DNA of 64,000 bases, from positions 1-64,000 of IMG/VR virus record IMGVR_UViG_3300031857_000047; one strand, given 5' to 3'. The notes beneath the pieces were generated by a model. It saw nothing but the letters and a program-made list of their open reading frames with translations. It searched no databases and was not told the DNA's origin. Positions 32,598 through 41,098 of the stretch are shown here, piece by piece (within the stretch, counting starts at the first letter, position 1; the number at the start of each line of letters is the position of its first letter). Made by a program: the position numbers and the translations under genes. Source of the DNA: a virus.

Positions 32598-32604
32598 TAT
32601 TTAC
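32598..32604 (-). promoter_or_regulatory. late promoter element for gp17, 5 bases from ATG
   Basis: GTAAATA on the minus strand ends 5 bases before the gp17 ATG, with no Shine-Dalgarno site between. Directly upstream lies the terminator of the preceding transcription unit. Confidence 0.55.
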
Positions 32605-32605
32605 A

Positions 32606-32634
32606 TAAAAAAAGCACCCCGAAGGATGCTTTTT
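32606..32634 (-). terminator. rho-independent terminator with UUCG loop
   Basis: On the minus strand AAAGCATCC-TTCG-GGGTGCTTT forms a stem with one mismatch around a TTCG tetraloop, followed by a run of T. It ends the transcript of the gene at 32653, just before the gp17 promoter. Confidence 0.8.
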
Positions 32635-32652
32635 GGTATTGCTGTAAACTAA

Positions 32653-33570
32653 TTATTTTTTCAAACGGCCGTCTTTTTCAGCAGACTTCAACATGGCTGC
32701 ACGATCTGCATAGCTACCACGCTTGACATCTTTGGCAGCATCTTTTTCACCTTGTGTAGGATTCTTAACATGCTTTAAAGGGTCAAACTTAGCTTCTGCT
32801 AAACGAGCACGTAGTTCTTCTTTGATACTAGCACGTAGTTCTTCTTTGCTTTCGTAAGCGCCAGCAGCCATAGGATTGTCGCCACGATATGGTTTACCGC
32901 TAAAACTTTTCTTTGGCTTGTTTAAGTCGTCGCCGTCTGGAATAGCAGCATCCATGCCGCGATATTCTTGATCTGGTGCGTCAGTAGGAGCATTACCAAA
33001 TGCTTCTTCCTTGTCTTTCTTGCCATCTTTTTCGTCGTCTTTTTCCATGTCGTGATCGTCCATGTCATGATCGCCGTCGCCGTCACGATCGCCCATAGAC
33101 TTTTGAATAGAGTCAATGCCTTTATCGTCACGGTCTAGATCACCCATTGGAGGCATATTGTCTGCATCCATGTCACTAGGACCACCCATGTTATCTGCAT
33201 CAGGTTCACTGTGAGGTTCTTTTTTGTCTAAGTCAGGCAACATTTTTAATGGACCTGAATCTAGATTGCCTAGATCACCTATACCTGGCATTGGTGGTTT
33301 GATACTCATAATACTAGGTTCTGCACTAATTGGAGGCATCGCCATTGGTGCTGGTTGATTAATCATGTCTGGATTGACTTTGGTCATCAACTTCATTAAT
33401 TCAGCAATGTTGTCCATGCCCTGTGCATTGAGGTTCACGCTCATGCTTGGAGGCGGCTCATCTGGTTTAGAAGGAATAGTTGGAGCAGGCATTCCCATAG
33501 GATCTCCGCAAGCTTCTACTGCTGGTTGGTCAAGCTCGCGCATTCTTTGCATTAATTCATTGAAATTCAT
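32653..33570 (-). CDS. Asp/Met/Pro-rich protein, possible head scaffold or core protein
   Basis: The 305-residue protein is low in complexity. The N-terminal 30 residues (NFNELMQRMRELDQPAVEAC) look like a helix. Residues about 30-190 are Met/Pro/Asp-rich with DADNM and DxDxDGD repeats. The C-terminal 80 residues are helical (EELRASIKEELRARLAEA) and basic at the end. An AGGGAG ribosome site precedes the ATG. This composition, together with the neighbours, fits a prohead core or scaffolding part, though this is inference. The DRDGDGDHD stretch could bind calcium. Confidence 0.5.
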   Translation of the reverse strand: MNFNELMQRMRELDQPAVEACGDPMGMPAPTIPSKPDEPPPSMSVNLNAQGMDNIAELMKLMTKVNPDMINQPAPMAMPPISAEPSIMSIKPPMPGIGDLGNLDSGPLKMLPDLDKKEPHSEPDADNMGGPSDMDADNMPPMGDLDRDDKGIDSIQKSMGDRDGDGDHDMDDHDMEKDDEKDGKKDKEEAFGNAPTDAPDQEYRGMDAAIPDGDDLNKPKKSFSGKPYRGDNPMAAGAYESKEELRASIKEELRARLAEAKFDPLKHVKNPTQGEKDAAKDVKRGSYADRAAMLKSAEKDGRLKK

Positions 33571-33571
33571 A

Positions 33572-34132
33572 TTAACTCCCTAAGGCGCTTTTTACGCCTG
33601 TCTTATCAGTTTTGGCCTTAGGCAGTTTATACTCTGACTGACCGTTGTCTTTCTTTTGTTGTTTAGCAACTTTGCTTAAATCTTTTAAGAAGCTCTTGTT
33701 AAAGTCATCTCCAAAGAAATCTTTGTGTTTGACATTAGCGGCTTCCTTATACTGACTGTCTGTTAATAACCCGTCAGCGTTTAAAATTTCTGTTTCACCT
33801 TGATCAGTTTCGGAAGATTCGTTGCTGCCTCTTACTCTAAAACAAGTTTCATCTAAGCCCATGCTCTTGATATCACTACTGATTTCAGGACCTGTAATTG
33901 GGTATTCGCAAGCAACTTCAAATACGTGAACTTCACAGTTCTTCATGGTTGGAAAATCCATGGGCACTGCCTGGATTGGTGTTGTACTGATTTTTTCCAT
34001 TTTCATAACTTTACATCTTTCTAGAGATGTTTTCAAGTTTGATTGGAAATCTTCGGGCAAATCACCAGCAACTTTAATCTTAAAGCTGTATGATTTTTTA
34101 CCCTCGGCAAGATATTCTTTGAAAGTTTTCAT
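33572..34132 (-). CDS. putative virion structural protein, 186 aa
   Basis: The protein starts MKTFKEYLAEG, a common opening of prohead and structural proteins of these phages. A beta-rich domain follows (YSFKIKVAGDLPEDF to about residue 100), with an acidic linker and a C-terminal helix near HKDFFGDDFNKSFLKDLSK. The ATG lies 5 bases after CATAAATA. It sits between gp16 and gp17 in the packaging region. No named homologue is recognised; a head role is likely from context. Confidence 0.55.
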   Translation of the reverse strand: MKTFKEYLAEGKKSYSFKIKVAGDLPEDFQSNLKTSLERCKVMKMEKISTTPIQAVPMDFPTMKNCEVHVFEVACEYPITGPEISSDIKSMGLDETCFRVRGSNESSETDQGETEILNADGLLTDSQYKEAANVKHKDFFGDDFNKSFLKDLSKVAKQQKKDNGQSEYKLPKAKTDKTGVKSALGS

Positions 34133-34137
34133 AGTAG

Positions 34138-34145
34138 TATTTATG
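34138..34145 (-). promoter_or_regulatory. late promoter element, 5 bases from ATG
   Basis: CATAAATA on the minus strand ends 5 bases before the ATG at 34132. It overlaps the last codons of the gp16 gene. No Shine-Dalgarno site is visible. Confidence 0.6.
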
Positions 34146-34623
34146 CTTTTCCGCTTAATTTTTTAATAAGATCGTTTCGATCAGTTATTACGTAGCCAAC
34201 ACCGTTAAGAACATCATTTGGATCTTCGTTATTGTCTTTATCTATCTTGTACTTTTTAAGCTGTAGATCTACAGCCTTTAGTTTTTTTTCAATCTTATTG
34301 GTTTTTGCAGTAATTGCATGTCCAAGCATTGAACTTGCAACTTCAAAAATTCGACTGCTATATCGTACTTCTACATTCATACCCAGATCCATTAGATCGT
34401 CATAGGCTTGTTCGGCTTTTGAAGCTAGATTTTCTAACTCGTTATCATCTAGATCGTCAAGCTCTTTGATCTGTGGCAGTCCGCGAGTAATTTCAGCTAC
34501 CGCTTTGTAGCTATCGTCTAGGCTGCGTACTTCAGTATGGTCAACTTTTACTTCTGGAACAACTTCTTCCTTTGCAGGTTTTGATTCTTCCAAATTAAAA
34601 AGCTCTTCTAATTTTTTAGTCAT
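34141..34623 (-). CDS. 16: terminase small subunit, T4 gp16-like
   Basis: The protein recognises packaging DNA and stimulates gp17. The central helix pair (YDDLMDLGMNVEVRYSSRIF and then MLGHAITAKTNKIEKKL) matches the oligomerisation core of T4 gp16, and the 160-residue length is close to T4 (164). The N-terminal 60 residues are acidic and flexible; the C-terminal 30 carry GVGYVITDRNDLIKKL. It starts 7 bases downstream of the gp4 stop, in the usual cluster of head genes. Confidence 0.85.
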   Translation of the reverse strand: MTKKLEELFNLEESKPAKEEVVPEVKVDHTEVRSLDDSYKAVAEITRGLPQIKELDDLDDNELENLASKAEQAYDDLMDLGMNVEVRYSSRIFEVASSMLGHAITAKTNKIEKKLKAVDLQLKKYKIDKDNNEDPNDVLNGVGYVITDRNDLIKKLSGKA

Positions 34624-34630
34624 ACTTTAC

Positions 34631-35071
34631 TTATTTCCGTTTGGAGCCTTGGTGAAAAATATCACCTTCGTTTACGATTCTAAATCGAATACCTTGTTGT
34701 TTGCACCATGCTTGTGCAGCTTCCCATTTTGCCATATTCTTAACATACTGTTGTTGATTGTATTGACTCTTTCCTACATTTTCCAACCGTGTTTGACTCA
34801 ATGGTTTTACTTCAATGACCTCTGCATGTTTTTTACCGTTCTTGTCTACGTATACAATAAAAAAATCAGGAACATATATTGTATATTTTCCTGTTAATGG
34901 ATCTCTGTATGGAATCTGTATGCTTTCACTAGCCCAGCTCTGTACACCCTGATGTTCGTCTAACATCTTCATGAAAATAAACTCCCAACTGCTACGAGCC
35001 AGTGGTTGTTTCTTTCCTACATATTTGTCGGCATTCTTAACTTCGAAACGCCCTTGTGCAAATTTAGCCAT
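34631..35071 (-). CDS. 4: head completion protein, T4 gp4-like
   Basis: The 146-residue protein (T4: 150) follows the gp4 pattern closely. It has ARSSWEFIFMKMLDEH, then IPYRDPLTGKYTIYVPDFF, then EVIEVKPLSQTRLENV, ending with RIVNEGDIFHQG. The D/E/K arrangement (PDF and VIEVKP) is that of a PD-(D/E)XK nuclease-like fold. In T4 the protein is needed to finish filled heads. It abuts the next gene with one shared base. The ATG is well placed. Confidence 0.92.
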   Translation of the reverse strand: MAKFAQGRFEVKNADKYVGKKQPLARSSWEFIFMKMLDEHQGVQSWASESIQIPYRDPLTGKYTIYVPDFFIVYVDKNGKKHAEVIEVKPLSQTRLENVGKSQYNQQQYVKNMAKWEAAQAWCKQQGIRFRIVNEGDIFHQGSKRK

Positions 35072-35436
35072 TATGCAAAAATATTTCTAGTTTGATTTAG
35101 TTTTTCAAATATATCAACTCGATAGCCTAATGTGCTGGTAGATGATCTGTTATTGTTAAGTATTTCAGCAACAACGGCACTAATTTGAACTCCGTTGAAT
35201 GTTTTTAATGTGTCAATGATTTTAAAAACAGGAGTACCGTCAACTTTTGCTTGTTTTAATAATACTTGAGCAGTTAGTGTTGCGGCATCGTCATCAAACC
35301 CTCTGCTTTGAAAAAAAGCAATTGCCGCAGTTACTTCATTGGCACTAAATTCTAAAGGCTGCTGACCATATTGATCAAAAAATAATTTTGTGCCGGCTGC
35401 ACTATCTTGTTTTACTGGTATTGGTAAACTAGGCAT
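35071..35436 (-). CDS. conserved-type hypothetical structural protein, 121 aa
   Basis: The protein is helical, with FFDQYGQQPLEFSANEVTAA and AIAFFQSRGFDDDAATLTAQ segments, a VLLKQAKVDGTPVFKIIDTL middle and a STSTLGYRVD end. This pattern recurs in aquatic T4-like phages next to gp4 and the tail genes, as far as I recall. It shares one base with the gene on either side. It may be a neck or tail assembly part, but no T4 counterpart is recognised. Confidence 0.6.
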   Translation of the reverse strand: MPSLPIPVKQDSAAGTKLFFDQYGQQPLEFSANEVTAAIAFFQSRGFDDDAATLTAQVLLKQAKVDGTPVFKIIDTLKTFNGVQISAVVAEILNNNRSSTSTLGYRVDIFEKLNQTRNIFA

Positions 35437-36539
35437 TATAAAAATTCTCCAAGGTCTTGGACGGGAGGTACTATTGATCGTTGTGTGGCTGGAGTATTGT
35501 CGATATTTCCAGAATTTTTAGGCAATACTAATCCTACTATTCCGCCAACACTACCTATAATTCCACTAATCGCTGCCGGACTACTTAAAACATTAATAGC
35601 TTCGTTCCGTAAACTTGCACCAGATAGTTTTCCAATATTCTTTGCGGTGTTCACTGCTTTTATGGCTGTCCCTAAAAATCCACCCACACTGCCAAATGCT
35701 GATCCGCCTGCAACGTCCCCGAATATACCTTCTAAACCATCTAGTACTCCGCCTTCACCTAATAGATTTCCTACGCCGCCACCTGCTACAGTCAACGGGC
35801 TAGGTACATTATCATAATAAAGATTGGCAAAGCCTTTGGGTGTGTCACGTGAAACATTTCCAGAACCGTAAACAACCGATTCGTATTCTATATTCATTGA
35901 CATCTCATTAAACTCATTTGCCGAATAACCAGCATCACCGTGCTGCCAACTTGTTATTTTTGGATTGATTAGTTTATAACTTAAAAAACGTCTTCGACTC
36001 ATAGTAAATATGGTAATAGAGTCAAAGAAGTCTACTGTTTTTCCTTGTCTGTCTAGGCTGTATCTAAAACCTTCAAATGCTGTTCCTGATGCCTGTAGGT
36101 TAGTTTTTGAAAATGCAGCTTCTGGATTATGTCGATCCTGTACATATGATCCCATATACAATGCCCATAACGCATTTATAACGCCAGCGGTATCGTCATG
36201 AAATTTCATGCTGATGCCTTCATAACTGAAGTTTTTATAAATTATGTGTTTTCTATTGTATTGATTTTTAGTGACTGTTTCAAATTTATACTTGGGTAGA
36301 TCTGTACTTTTTATCAAATAGCCAATTTCATCAGCATGAGTGTTTGTAAATGTTGCAGATGTTAACACGCTCTTGTTAATTTCAAATTTCACATAGAACA
36401 TGAACTTGCTACGAGGCATCATCCTGTAGCCGTTTTCTACAAACAATCTGCTAGCATGGCGCCAGCTGGCTAGGCCACCTTTAGGTGTTAGTAGGCCGTC
36501 TCCGACACCACCAAGAAATCTTGTGAATACATTTGACAT
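35436..36539 (-). CDS. 54: baseplate-tail tube initiator, T4 gp54-like
   Basis: The first 240 residues match the tube-like fold of gp54. There is an opening RFLGGVGDGLLTPKGGLASW, a YRMMPRSKFMFYVKFEIN strand, an IKSTDLPKYKFETVTKNQYN region and the GISMKFHDDT motif, as in tail-tube family proteins. T4 gp54 has 320 residues; this one has 367. A Gly-rich and hydrophobic tail lies after about residue 250. The ATG is 5 bases after a CTAAATA late element. It stands upstream of gp4 and downstream of gp19, fitting a tail cluster. Confidence 0.78.
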   Translation of the reverse strand: MSNVFTRFLGGVGDGLLTPKGGLASWRHASRLFVENGYRMMPRSKFMFYVKFEINKSVLTSATFTNTHADEIGYLIKSTDLPKYKFETVTKNQYNRKHIIYKNFSYEGISMKFHDDTAGVINALWALYMGSYVQDRHNPEAAFSKTNLQASGTAFEGFRYSLDRQGKTVDFFDSITIFTMSRRRFLSYKLINPKITSWQHGDAGYSANEFNEMSMNIEYESVVYGSGNVSRDTPKGFANLYYDNVPSPLTVAGGGVGNLLGEGGVLDGLEGIFGDVAGGSAFGSVGGFLGTAIKAVNTAKNIGKLSGASLRNEAINVLSSPAAISGIIGSVGGIVGLVLPKNSGNIDNTPATQRSIVPPVQDLGEFL

Positions 36540-36544
36540 ACAAT

Positions 36545-36551
36545 TATTTAG
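36545..36551 (-). promoter_or_regulatory. late promoter element for gp54, 5 bases from ATG
   Basis: CTAAATA on the minus strand ends 5 bases before the gp54 ATG. No Shine-Dalgarno site lies between. The terminator of the gp19 unit is just upstream. Confidence 0.55.
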
Positions 36552-36555
36552 TCGT

Positions 36556-36586
36556 AAAAAAACCTGGAGTTTAATCCAGGTTTTTT
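36556..36586. terminator. bidirectional-type terminator between gp19 and gp54
   Basis: AAAAAACCTGGA and TCCAGGTTTTTT pair around a 6-base loop, with T runs on both strands. It ends the sheath/tube transcript on the minus strand. Confidence 0.85.
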
Positions 36587-36600
36587 AATAGTTAAAACTA

Positions 36601-37233
36601 TTAACCGCGACCAGTTACTGATTCGCCAATAGTTCTTCCAACCAGTGCTCCGATACCACGCTCTGGGCCTGTACCGTTTGCACCTGCAAACTGAACAGCA
36701 TTATCACACTTGATGGTTAGTGCTATAGACATTGGTTCGTTTGTTCCGTAGTTAGCTTCACCGTAGTTTACTTCAGAAACAAAACAACCATAAATTTCCC
36801 ATTTTTCAAGGATGTTTGGTTCCAATGTTCCGTTGCCACCATCTAACATTTCGATGTTCATTTGGAATTTATAATCAATACCAGAACGTGCAGAAGCCTG
36901 TTCCATGAAATCGTATTGTTTCTGGATCTGTTGTCCAACAATCTTTTGCACCTGTCCGTTAGCATCATCACGAAGATTCAATGTAAAATCGCCCCACGAT
37001 GGTTTACCAGCAAGTTTGACCTTTGAGTTGTAGATCTCAATTGTCATTTCTTCAAAAGTTACTGTTGGTCTAGTAACGTCAGAAACTTGTTTTGTTAATT
37101 CTGTACTAGCTTCAACACCAAAACCTAGCAATAGCACCCTAAAGCGATATTTTAGTTTTGGCATCAGCAGCGCAGTGCCGCTGTTGCCGTTTGAAGTAGG
37201 AACCGAAATTCTATTTAAGGAAGTTAGTGCCAT
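36601..37233 (-). CDS. 19: tail tube protein, T4 gp19-like
   Basis: The 210-residue tube protein has PKLKYRFRVLLLGFGVEAST, the VTRPTVTFEEMTIEIYNSK strand pair, KLAGKPSWGDFTLNLRDD and a late EKWEIYGCFVSEVNYGEANY segment, the typical gp19 pattern. T4 gp19 is 163 residues, so this is longer, mainly at the C-terminus. An AGGAG ribosome site precedes the ATG. It directly follows the sheath gene and is ended by a strong terminator. Confidence 0.92.
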   Translation of the reverse strand: MALTSLNRISVPTSNGNSGTALLMPKLKYRFRVLLLGFGVEASTELTKQVSDVTRPTVTFEEMTIEIYNSKVKLAGKPSWGDFTLNLRDDANGQVQKIVGQQIQKQYDFMEQASARSGIDYKFQMNIEMLDGGNGTLEPNILEKWEIYGCFVSEVNYGEANYGTNEPMSIALTIKCDNAVQFAGANGTGPERGIGALVGRTIGESVTGRG

Positions 37234-37235
37234 TT

Positions 37236-40200
37236 TTAAATTTCTCCTGTATTCTTAATACGCAATGGAATGTAAATAAATTCTACCGCTTTTACTGGCT
37301 CAATAGCAATATCTACCCATAGCTCGTTGCGATCGACTCTTGCATTTGTGTTATTAGACTCGTCGCAAACTACTGCGAAGTCATATAGAGCACGTAAGCC
37401 TACCAACTCGATCAATAGACTCTCAACAGCGCCTTTAATCTCGTCTCGTGTAATCTTGTCATTTGGTTCAAAGATATAAGGACGAGCAAGTTTAGTCAAC
37501 TGACTACGTAGATATACTGTTAAACGTGCTACGTTAATACGATCTAATGCTGATGCATTTCTTGCACGAGTCTTTTGACCGTACGCAACTAGACCAACTC
37601 CAACAAAGAATGGAATTGGATTAACTTTTAGATCATACAATGTATCGCGTTGACCTTCGTTCAATGCCACTGACTGGAATTCACCAGTTGCTGCATCAAT
37701 GTAGCCAACGCCTGTTGCATTGGTAATACCACCACGTCTTGTACCTGCTGGTGCAAACCATGGATAGCTAACTTGGTCGCTTAGAGCGATTGTACGCAAC
37801 ATCATGTGTGTTGCTGGAACAACTGCGTTAGCACCGCCCAAGTCTGTGGTAAATCCGTTTGGATACCAAACTGCTGAATACTCGTCATAGCTAACAATAC
37901 CTGTATCACCGTTGTCTAGTGCTCCGTTAGCATTAGTGCCCCAAGCTGTTAGGCTTGTTGCATCCGATGGTAATCGTAATGGTGTATCACCTAGAACAAA
38001 CGCTGTCATGCCGCGATCTAAGTTCAAGTTGATCAAGTTGCTGTATGCTTCTGGATATCCAGGGCAAGCAATTAGGTTAAAGTTTCTACGCTCTTCGTCA
38101 CGGATTTCTGAACTTGTATCGATAACGCTCTTTAGTTTTTGTACAACTAGAGCACGTTGAGCTTTACGACCAAATGATCCTGAACCGTCTTCGTTATTTG
38201 GAGAAGCTGTAATCCAACGATCAGTTGCATAAGCACTTTGTCCGTCACCAATTACTGGACTATTGCCGGCATCGTTATAAAATGCTTCGTAGCGGACGTT
38301 CTTAGCTGCTGTATCGATGTAGCTGTTAGCATAACGTTTAACGTTGCCACCACTTCTACGTAGGTTCCATAACAACATACCTTTTGGATATAGTGCTGGA
38401 TCTGGACAGTCAAAGTCTACATAGTTACTGCTTAACAAGTCTTTAATCGTTGCTGCTGTATTACCGGTTGCACCACTTGCACCATAACGTGCATCGGCAA
38501 ATAGAACACCGTCTTCTGTAGTTTGATCTGTTTTGTCAACTAAAACCCATTCTAAATTTAATCCATCATAGCGATAGATAGTTGGAAAGTTTTCTAAATC
38601 TGCTGTACTAATCCAAAGATCGCCGTTGGCTAAATTACTGCCGCCACTTTGTTTTGTTGGCTCGCTGGCTGCAACAATAGGACCATTAACATCAGTTCCT
38701 GTATAAGGACTTGATGCATCTTTGTATCCAACCCAAATTTCGCCGTTGTGGACCATCATGTCAACTTGATCAAACGCTGGGTTATACCACAATTGACCAT
38801 CTTGTGGTTCTGCCAACGGAGTGGATGCTGTAGCATTATAATCGTCGGCAGCTAACGGAATCCAGTTAGTTGCTACAAAAGTTTCTGTTGCTCCAGTACC
38901 TACTGCATATAAATTTTGTGTACCGTCACCTGTGTCGATATCATATGCTGCAAATACACTAGTAATTGGATTAAAGGTACCGTCTGTGAAGCGCATATCA
39001 CCACCTTGTTTGTGATAAATTTGTACTTCGTTATCGGCAGTAACCGCAGCTTCAACATTTGTTAGTCCGGCTGCATTAATTTCAGTTGCTAGTGTTTCAG
39101 CATCAGTAGAATTTCCAAGAGCTGAGAAAGAAACAGTGACAGGAGCATATGCAGGAGTAGGCAATGCGCCATTTGATGTTCCTAATGTTACTCTACCTTT
39201 TAATGATTCTGCAATCGTAAACGTGTTTTGACCAACGCTAAATGTTCCGGAACCAATGACATCGGAAGTAATTACAGTATTTCCTGTAGTTGCTCTCTTC
39301 CATAGTCTAAAGGATGTAGTTTCTGGAGTAGCATCGATAGAAGAATTTTCAGTGCTATTACTTTGAACAAACAGGCTGTTTGCAGCGATTCCAACGCCTC
39401 CACCACTACGATCTAAGTAGTAAAGGGCTGCATGTGTGCTAGAATAGATAGGAGCTGAATATTCAACCCATGTCTTAGTTGCTGCATTCCAACGCTTGAC
39501 AATCCAACGAGCACCATAGTTAGGCTCAGTTGTTTTGATCCATACAGAACCTGTAGGGCGTGGCTTAGTGTTTGTTGATTTCCACTCCGGAACACTTGTG
39601 TGTGGAGTTTGTTGCAATGCTGGACTGAAATAAGTACCAATTGCTAGACCTAACTCAGTTAGTGCTGTTGCAGAATTTGTACCACCACCTGCAATAATAA
39701 TAGCATCTGAATTTGTTGAATCATCAGATGCTGATAAATTACCGCTATCAGAATGCAAATATAATCTGTTATTGCTTACGACTGCTTGAACACCGTCTAC
39801 TGCTAATGTAATATTGTTAGCTAATGTTGTAAGATTTGAAACAACAGTTATCAGTGTGCCGTTAATATAAAAAGTATTAGAAGGTGTTAATGTGCCAACA
39901 GTAGTTGCTCCGCTGACTGTAGGATGGCTTTGTGCCCAGTCGTTGCTACCAACTTCTACCCAGGTGTCGCCGCCTAACAATGTAGTGTTTCTCTTGTAAT
40001 AAATTACAACTGGCTCTTTAAACAAGCTAAATCCAGCTTCGCCGGTATTGCCGATAGTTTGTGCAACCACCGCATAATCACCAATGGAGCCTACTGAATC
40101 TTTTGGTTTCCGTGTGCCTGAATCAATTTTTACTGTATCGTCATCAGTTAATACCAATGGAGTTTTTACTGCAAACTTCTGGCCGCCTGTTGTGGTAGCT

Positions 40201-40658
40201 GCTGCGCCATTCCACTCTTGGATACCCCAGGATGTTGCTCTTGTATCAAACCACCATGCGCCATCTGCTGGCTCTGCTCCCGGGGCGGTTGTTTGACCTT
40301 CAAGTTCGTCTAGATTGACATCAGCACGAACAATGAATGCTGCGTTAGATACACCCAAGAAGCTATATGCTGCTAGTAAACCATATTCGTTTCTTTCGCC
40401 ACCATGTATAGGGCTCGAAGACGCTGTCTTCTCAAAGAAAGGAACACCGTAAGTGTCAACAAGTTCTCGTTGACTAGTGATCTTAAATGCTTTGCCGGTG
40501 TTAGCCGGTGTTGTTCCTGCGGCAGTACCTGTACCTGCTGCATTAGATTTGTTTTCTGCGGTTGCAATTACAATAAGAGGAGTCGTACCAGGTTCTGCTG
40601 GTGTGTAAAAACTCTCATCAATTACTGTAACTTGTACGCCGGGTGATATTAGTGCCAT
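37236..40658 (-). CDS. 18: tail sheath protein, T4 gp18-like, enlarged
   Basis: The N-terminus (ALISPGVQVTVIDESF) and the C-terminal third (about residues 780-1140, with RRGGITNATGVGYI and LVAYGQKTRARNASALDRIN) are the sheath core. At 1140 residues it is far longer than T4 gp18 (659). The added middle (about 120-720) carries four copies of a short P-x-D-G-x-x-W ... Y-N-G-x-x-W repeat and two copies of a flagellin-like strand-helix unit with an INAAG helix. These are likely surface domains on the outside of the tail. An AGGAG site lies 5 bases before the ATG. Confidence 0.92.
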   Translation of the reverse strand: MALISPGVQVTVIDESFYTPAEPGTTPLIVIATAENKSNAAGTGTAAGTTPANTGKAFKITSQRELVDTYGVPFFEKTASSSPIHGGERNEYGLLAAYSFLGVSNAAFIVRADVNLDELEGQTTAPGAEPADGAWWFDTRATSWGIQEWNGAAATTTGGQKFAVKTPLVLTDDDTVKIDSGTRKPKDSVGSIGDYAVVAQTIGNTGEAGFSLFKEPVVIYYKRNTTLLGGDTWVEVGSNDWAQSHPTVSGATTVGTLTPSNTFYINGTLITVVSNLTTLANNITLAVDGVQAVVSNNRLYLHSDSGNLSASDDSTNSDAIIIAGGGTNSATALTELGLAIGTYFSPALQQTPHTSVPEWKSTNTKPRPTGSVWIKTTEPNYGARWIVKRWNAATKTWVEYSAPIYSSTHAALYYLDRSGGGVGIAANSLFVQSNSTENSSIDATPETTSFRLWKRATTGNTVITSDVIGSGTFSVGQNTFTIAESLKGRVTLGTSNGALPTPAYAPVTVSFSALGNSTDAETLATEINAAGLTNVEAAVTADNEVQIYHKQGGDMRFTDGTFNPITSVFAAYDIDTGDGTQNLYAVGTGATETFVATNWIPLAADDYNATASTPLAEPQDGQLWYNPAFDQVDMMVHNGEIWVGYKDASSPYTGTDVNGPIVAASEPTKQSGGSNLANGDLWISTADLENFPTIYRYDGLNLEWVLVDKTDQTTEDGVLFADARYGASGATGNTAATIKDLLSSNYVDFDCPDPALYPKGMLLWNLRRSGGNVKRYANSYIDTAAKNVRYEAFYNDAGNSPVIGDGQSAYATDRWITASPNNEDGSGSFGRKAQRALVVQKLKSVIDTSSEIRDEERRNFNLIACPGYPEAYSNLINLNLDRGMTAFVLGDTPLRLPSDATSLTAWGTNANGALDNGDTGIVSYDEYSAVWYPNGFTTDLGGANAVVPATHMMLRTIALSDQVSYPWFAPAGTRRGGITNATGVGYIDAATGEFQSVALNEGQRDTLYDLKVNPIPFFVGVGLVAYGQKTRARNASALDRINVARLTVYLRSQLTKLARPYIFEPNDKITRDEIKGAVESLLIELVGLRALYDFAVVCDESNNTNARVDRNELWVDIAIEPVKAVEFIYIPLRIKNTGEI

Positions 40659-40689
40659 TCCCTATTCTCCTGGTAATAGTTGCTCATAT

Positions 40690-40710
40690 TATTTAGCGGT
40701 ATCCGCTAAA
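40690..40710 (-). promoter_or_regulatory. sheath late promoter overlapping a palindrome
   Basis: TAAATA (40695-40690) on the minus strand lies 31 bases before the sheath ATG. It is half-covered by a perfect 8-bp inverted repeat TTTAGCGG-3-CCGCTAAA (40692-40710). The hairpin or operator could affect promoter use; this is inference. Confidence 0.45.
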
Positions 40711-40750
40711 ATTGGTACGTTATACCTAGAAGAAAAGGGGTTGAAAAGGT

Positions 40751-40757
40751 GTAAATA
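40751..40757 (+). promoter_or_regulatory. late promoter element, 5 bases from ATG, plus strand
   Basis: GTAAATA on the plus strand ends 5 bases before the ATG at 40763. It is identical to the gp17 element (32598-32604) and has no Shine-Dalgarno site downstream. Confidence 0.55.
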
Positions 40758-40762
40758 GATAT

Positions 40763-41098
40763 ATGAGACCACTTTGTAGGTGCGGACAACGACCCCGTGC
40801 TGTTAATTATAAAAAGAATGACAAGATTTACTATCGTAGTCTATGTGAAATCTGCATGTCGCACGGAGTTAATCATGGAATACCCCGCTGGGCTAGAGCA
40901 GGGTATAGGATAAAATCACAATGTGATAAATGCGGTTTTAAATCAATGCATTCTGAAGTTTTTAGAGTATTTCACGTTGACGGTGATCTCAACAATTGTA
41001 GGCACAGCAATCTAAAAACTGTCTGTGTCAACTGTGCTACTGTGTTAGGCAAGGACGGAATAATGTGGCGGCAAGGGGATCTCGTCGCCGATTACTAG
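40763..41098 (+). CDS. HNH-like zinc-binding protein
   Basis: The 111-residue protein has two probable zinc sites: C5, C7, C28 and C31, and C54, C57, C88 and C91. The second encloses FHVDGDLNNCRHSNLKTVC, which resembles the HNH core (H71, N83), but the usual double His is Phe-His and the last His is missing. It could be a small homing-type nuclease or a degenerate DNA-binding relative. It is expressed from its own late-type element. Its end overlaps the convergent dNMP kinase by 54 bases. Confidence 0.6.
   Translation: MRPLCRCGQRPRAVNYKKNDKIYYRSLCEICMSHGVNHGIPRWARAGYRIKSQCDKCGFKSMHSEVFRVFHVDGDLNNCRHSNLKTVCVNCATVLGKDGIMWRQGDLVADY

Noticed and set aside
35485-35817. Plus-strand 110-residue open frame opposite the gp54 gene
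   Set aside because: It lies opposite the Gly/Ala-rich tail of gp54, has Pro/Thr-rich nonsense composition and no start signals.
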